Source: Lonepinella sp042485795
Lineage (GTDB): Bacteria; Pseudomonadota; Gammaproteobacteria; Enterobacterales; Pasteurellaceae
Assembly (NCBI RefSeq): GCF_042485795.1
Contig: NZ_CP169368.1
Span: 1,426,001 to 1,490,000, forward strand
DNA length: 64,000 nucleotides
Direction of reading: 5' to 3'
The translations under genes and the position numbers were made by a program. Shown piece after piece: positions 60,627 through 64,000 of this stretch. The notes under the pieces were generated by a model. It made no database searches. It was not told the origin of the DNA and saw nothing but the letters and a program-made list of their open reading frames with translations. Each line of letters starts with the position of its first letter. Position 1 is the first letter of the stretch.

Positions 60627-60988
60627 TACTCTTCCTCAACGGTTTTAATCCAAAAGAAAAAGAACCAGTATTCAATTAATAACAGGATAACAATACAAAT
60701 TCTGCCATAAATCGGCGTAAAGTAGAAACTGATTGCCATCATCACAGTGGATAAAGTCAAAATTGAAATTTTAGATTTCTTGGTTAAAGCACGTTGTTCA
60801 TCAAAAGATTTTAAGTGTTTTTTATAAATTTCCGTTTGCAAAAACCATTGATGTAAACGTTGAGAACTTTTGCCAAAGAAGAACAGAGCCAACAATAAAA
60901 AAGGCGTGGTAGGCATCACGGGTAAAAATGCACCAATAACCCCTAATCCGATACAAATAAATCCTAATCCAATATATAAAAATCTCAT
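60626..60988 (-). CDS. DUF454 membrane protein, YbaN-like
   Basis: The ATG at 60988 follows AAGGA and begins directly before the first membrane segment; 120 residues against 125 in E. coli YbaN. Three or four membrane segments. GVIGAFLPVMPTTPFLLLA is the diagnostic DUF454 motif. Function unknown. Confidence 0.88.
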   Translation of the reverse strand: MRFLYIGLGFICIGLGVIGAFLPVMPTTPFLLLALFFFGKSSQRLHQWFLQTEIYKKHLKSFDEQRALTKKSKISILTLSTVMMAISFYFTPIYGRICIVILLLIEYWFFFFWIKTVEEE

Positions 60989-61098
60989 TTTATTCCTTAT
61001 AAAATTTAACAATACTAACTTGATTTGCTACAATCCATCTCAATATAACAAGATTATATCGGAAATGAAAATCAATATTAAATATCAAAGGATAGATT

Positions 61099-63171
61099 AT
61101 GACAAATCCATTACTAGAAAACAATAAATTACCCCCATTCTCTCGCATTGAACCACAATATATTCAACCAGCTGTCGAAAAATTAATCCAAGATTGCCGT
61201 GATGTCACTGAACAGGTGTTAAAACAACCGCAGTTTACTTGGCAAAATTTTTATCAGCCATTGGCGGAAGTCAATGATCGTTTAAGTAAGGCTTGGTCCC
61301 CAGTTGGGCATTTAAATGCGGTGAAAAATAGCCCTGAATTACGTGATGCCTATCAAGCCTGTCTGCCTTTATTGTCGGAATATGGTACTTGGGTAGGACA
61401 ACATCAGGGCTTATATCAAGCCTATTTAAGTTTAAAAAATAGCCCTGAATTTGCCACCTATTCCACAGCCCAAAAGAAAGCGATTGAAAACAGCCTGCGT
61501 GATTTCGAATTATCTGGTATTTCTTTACCACCAGAACAACAAAAACGCTATGGTGAAATTGTCGCTCGTTTATCAGATTTAACATCACAGTTTAGTAATA
61601 ATGTGCTAGATGCAACTATGGGTTGGGAAAAAGTGATTACCGATGAAAAAGAGCTATCTGGCTTGCCTGAAAGTGCGTTGCAATTAGCTAAACAATCGGC
61701 AGAAAGCAAAGGTTTACAAGGCTATCGTTTTACACTTGAAATGCCAAGCTATTTGCCTGTGTTGACTTATTGTGAAAATCAAGCGTTACGTGAAGAAATG
61801 TATCGTGCTTATGCTACTCGAGCATCGGATCAAGGACCTAATGCAGGCAAATGGGATAACTCCACCATTATGGATGAAATTCTAACCTTACGCTTAGAAC
61901 TCGCCAAATTATTAGGATTTGAGCATTATACCGATCTTTCATTAGCCACTAAAATGGCAGAAAATCCACAACAAGTATTAGATTTCCTTGAAAATTTAGC
62001 TACTCGCTCAAAAGCACAGGGGGAAAAAGAACTTTGTGAATTAAAAGCCTTTGCGGTTAAAAATTATAATGTAACCTATTTTGAACCTTGGGATATTGCC
62101 TTTTATAGTGAAAAACAAAAACAAGCGTTATATGCTATCAATGATGAAGAACTTCGTCCTTATTTCCCTGAAGAACGGGTACTTTCAGGTTTATTTGAAC
62201 TTGTGCAACGCATTTTTAATATTCGTGCAGTAGAACGTTTTGATGTGGAAACCTATCATAAAGATGTGCGTTTCTTTGATTTAATCGATCAGACGGATGA
62301 AATACGCGGCAGTTTTTATTTAGATTTATACGCTCGTGAACACAAACGTGGTGGTGCATGGATGGATGATTGTATTGGTCGCAAACGAAAAACAGACGGC
62401 TCATTACAAAAACCTGTCGCCTATTTAACCTGTAACTTTAATGCTCCAATCGGGGATAAACCAGCGTTATTTACTCACGATGAAGTCACTACTCTATTCC
62501 ATGAATTTGGGCATGGTATTCATCATCTGTTAACGCTGATTGATGTGGGGGATGTGTCTGGGATTAATGGTGTGCCTTGGGATGCAGTGGAATTACCAAG
62601 TCAATTTATGGAAAATTGGTGTTGGGAAGAAGATGCGTTAGCCTTTATTTCAGGGCATTATCAAACTGGTGAACCATTACCAAAAGAAAAATTAACACAG
62701 TTGATTAAGGCAAAAAATTTCCAAGCTGCAATGTTTGTATTACGTCAATTAGAATTTGGCTTATTTGATTTCCGTCTGCATCATCATTATCAAGTGGGCA
62801 AAGCTAATCAAGTGTTAGACACGTTAAAAGCCGTGAAAGATCAAGTGGCTGTGATTAAAGGTGTGGACTGGGTAAGAACCCCTCATAGTTTTAGCCATAT
62901 TTTTGCTGGTGGTTATGCCGCAGGTTATTACAGCTATTTATGGGCAGAAGTATTATCCTCCGATGCCTATTCTCGCTTTGAAGAAGAGGGTATTTTTAAC
63001 CCTGTCACAGGACAATCTTTCCTTGATGAAATCTTAACTCGTGGTGGTTCAGAAGAACCGATGCAACTATTTGAGCGGTTCCGTGGTCGTAAACCAACCT
63101 TAGATGCGTTATTACGCCATAAAGGAATTTTGGACAAGGTGGAAAAAGCCCCCTGTGTCACGAAACAATAG
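61099..63171 (+). CDS. prlC: oligopeptidase A
   Basis: M3 family zinc metallopeptidase of the cytoplasm that degrades signal peptides and other short peptides. 690 residues against 680 in E. coli. The zinc motif HEFGH lies at about 468-472, with the third ligand Glu about 25 residues further (WDAVELPSQFMENW). The gene is complete. Its last codons (VTKQ-stop) are repeated three times in tandem at the DNA level. Confidence 0.95.
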   Translation: MTNPLLENNKLPPFSRIEPQYIQPAVEKLIQDCRDVTEQVLKQPQFTWQNFYQPLAEVNDRLSKAWSPVGHLNAVKNSPELRDAYQACLPLLSEYGTWVGQHQGLYQAYLSLKNSPEFATYSTAQKKAIENSLRDFELSGISLPPEQQKRYGEIVARLSDLTSQFSNNVLDATMGWEKVITDEKELSGLPESALQLAKQSAESKGLQGYRFTLEMPSYLPVLTYCENQALREEMYRAYATRASDQGPNAGKWDNSTIMDEILTLRLELAKLLGFEHYTDLSLATKMAENPQQVLDFLENLATRSKAQGEKELCELKAFAVKNYNVTYFEPWDIAFYSEKQKQALYAINDEELRPYFPEERVLSGLFELVQRIFNIRAVERFDVETYHKDVRFFDLIDQTDEIRGSFYLDLYAREHKRGGAWMDDCIGRKRKTDGSLQKPVAYLTCNFNAPIGDKPALFTHDEVTTLFHEFGHGIHHLLTLIDVGDVSGINGVPWDAVELPSQFMENWCWEEDALAFISGHYQTGEPLPKEKLTQLIKAKNFQAAMFVLRQLEFGLFDFRLHHHYQVGKANQVLDTLKAVKDQVAVIKGVDWVRTPHSFSHIFAGGYAAGYYSYLWAEVLSSDAYSRFEEEGIFNPVTGQSFLDEILTRGGSEEPMQLFERFRGRKPTLDALLRHKGILDKVEKAPCVTKQ

Positions 63172-63203
63172 CGTCACAAAACAATAGCATCACAAACAAT
63201 AGT
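63157..63203. repeat. three-copy tandem repeat at the 3' end of prlC
   Basis: Three units of 15-16 bases, GTCACGAAACAATAGC, GTCACAAAACAATAGC and ATCACAAACAATAGT, plus a partial fourth TCAC. The first contains the prlC stop. Confidence 0.8.
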
Positions 63204-63235
63204 CACTCTGTTAACAAATTAAGTAAGGAGGTTTT

Positions 63236-63982
63236 ATGAGTATTTTAGTCACTGGTGCATCCGCTGGTTTTGGTAAAGCTATATGTAAAAGTTTAGTTAA
63301 AGCTGGCTATAAAGTGATTGGTGCAGCACGCCGCTTAGAGAAATTACAGGCATTACAAACCGAACTAGGGGAGAATTTTTATCCCCTTGTGATGGATGTG
63401 TCAAAAACAAGCGAAATTAACACCGCACTTGCCAGCCTACCAACCGAATGGGCGGAGATTGAATTGTTAGTCAATAACGCTGGTCTTGCCCTAGGTTTAG
63501 AACCCGCTCATCAAGCGCATTTTGATGACTGGCTAACCATGATTAATACCAATATTATCGGTTTAACTTATTTAACTCGCCAAATTTTACCTAAAATGGT
63601 AGAACGCAACCAAGGGCATATTATTAATTTAGGCTCTATTGCTGGCACTTATCCCTATCCCGGTGGTAATGTTTATGGCGCAACCAAAGCCTTTGTTAAA
63701 CAATTTAGTTTAAATTTGAGAGCGGATTTAGCTGGTACAGCTATTCGAGTCACCAACGTTGAACCGGGGTTATGTGGCGGAACAGAATTCTCAAATGTGC
63801 GTTTTAAGGGGGATGATGAAAAAGCGGCTAACCTGTATAAAGGCACCAATGCTATTCAACCTGAAGATATTGCTAATGCCGTGTTATGGATTTATCAACA
63901 ACCTGCTCACGTGAATATTAATCGGATTGAGATTATGCCTGTGTCGCAGAGTTTTGCAGCATTGAATGTGGTGAAAAATTAG
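63236..63982 (+). CDS. ydfG: NADP-dependent 3-hydroxy acid dehydrogenase YdfG
   Basis: Short-chain dehydrogenase that oxidises 3-hydroxy acids and L-allo-threonine or serine and reduces malonic semialdehyde. 248 residues, the same as in E. coli. The cofactor motif TGASAGFG (about 7-14), NNAGLALG, a Ser in GSIAG, and the catalytic Tyr 147 and Lys 151 in YGATK are present. A strong AAGGAGG site precedes the start. Confidence 0.94.
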   Translation: MSILVTGASAGFGKAICKSLVKAGYKVIGAARRLEKLQALQTELGENFYPLVMDVSKTSEINTALASLPTEWAEIELLVNNAGLALGLEPAHQAHFDDWLTMINTNIIGLTYLTRQILPKMVERNQGHIINLGSIAGTYPYPGGNVYGATKAFVKQFSLNLRADLAGTAIRVTNVEPGLCGGTEFSNVRFKGDDEKAANLYKGTNAIQPEDIANAVLWIYQQPAHVNINRIEIMPVSQSFAALNVVKN

Positions 63983-64000
63983 CAAAAAAATACCGCACTT

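Overview
This window is chromosomal DNA from a member of the Pasteurellaceae. It is AT-rich and carries many copies of the 9-base DNA uptake signal AAGTGCGGT/ACCGCACTT, the Haemophilus-type variant, often as back-to-back pairs acting as terminators. The tmRNA tag reads ANDEQYALAA, and the conserved neighbourhoods are those of gammaproteobacteria (glgBXCAP, mukFEB, rnd-fadD-slp-tsaB-yoaA, infC-rpmI-rplT, hflKC-purA). I do not name a species. I saw no tRNA, rRNA or CRISPR array.

Layout. 1-8.8 kb: glycogen operon glgB (3' part), glgX, glgC, glgA, glgP, then a lipoprotein gene, all on +. 9.6-10.4 kb: a gene-free, AT-rich stretch that holds a chromosome dimer resolution site (dif, 9982-10009), perfect and near-perfect matches to the MatP-binding matS consensus, a DnaA-box match and an inverted 39-base repeat. 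This is very probably the replication terminus. The strand bias agrees: genes to the left are on +, and genes from 10.4 to 22.3 kb are on -. 10.4-22.3 kb (-): sbcB, a DMT-family permease, a PD-(D/E)XK nuclease, and the mukF-mukE-mukB condensin operon, which is split between mukF and mukE by a two-gene restriction-modification system whose methylase resembles YhdJ/M.EcoKII (ATGCAT). 22.5-34 kb: ttcA, a 539-bp nested palindromic element, sppA, a YdjA-like nitroreductase, a DedA protein, a cold-shock protein, asnS, cysB, rluB, yciO and purEK. 34-43.5 kb: aspC, the ribosomal/initiation factor genes rplT-rpmI-infC (infC starts at AUU), rnd, fadD, slp, tsaB, a GST-like gene and yoaA. 43.5-49.6 kb: an FbpABC-type iron transporter in the order C-A-B, a YeaD-like mutarotase, a small membrane protein and nagK. 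49.6-64 kb: pgpB, ribA, arcA, smpB, hflKC, purA, sanA, epmC, a YbjD-like OLD nuclease, lysO, ssrA, ybaN, prlC and ydfG.

How the parts fit. The glg genes form a complete glycogen synthesis and breakdown unit; GlgB carries an unusual Lys/Ala-rich, histone-H1-like tail. The terminus elements (dif, matS) lie beside the muk condensin genes, and two matS matches fall inside mukB. smpB and ssrA, the two parts of trans-translation, are about 7.6 kb apart. The most interesting items are the terminus region with its repeats that echo the XerC arm of dif, the restriction-modification insertion in mukFEB together with apparent genomic scarcity of ATGCAT, the GlgB tail, the 539-bp composite palindrome, and a REPIN-like pair of GTAG palindromes next to mukB.
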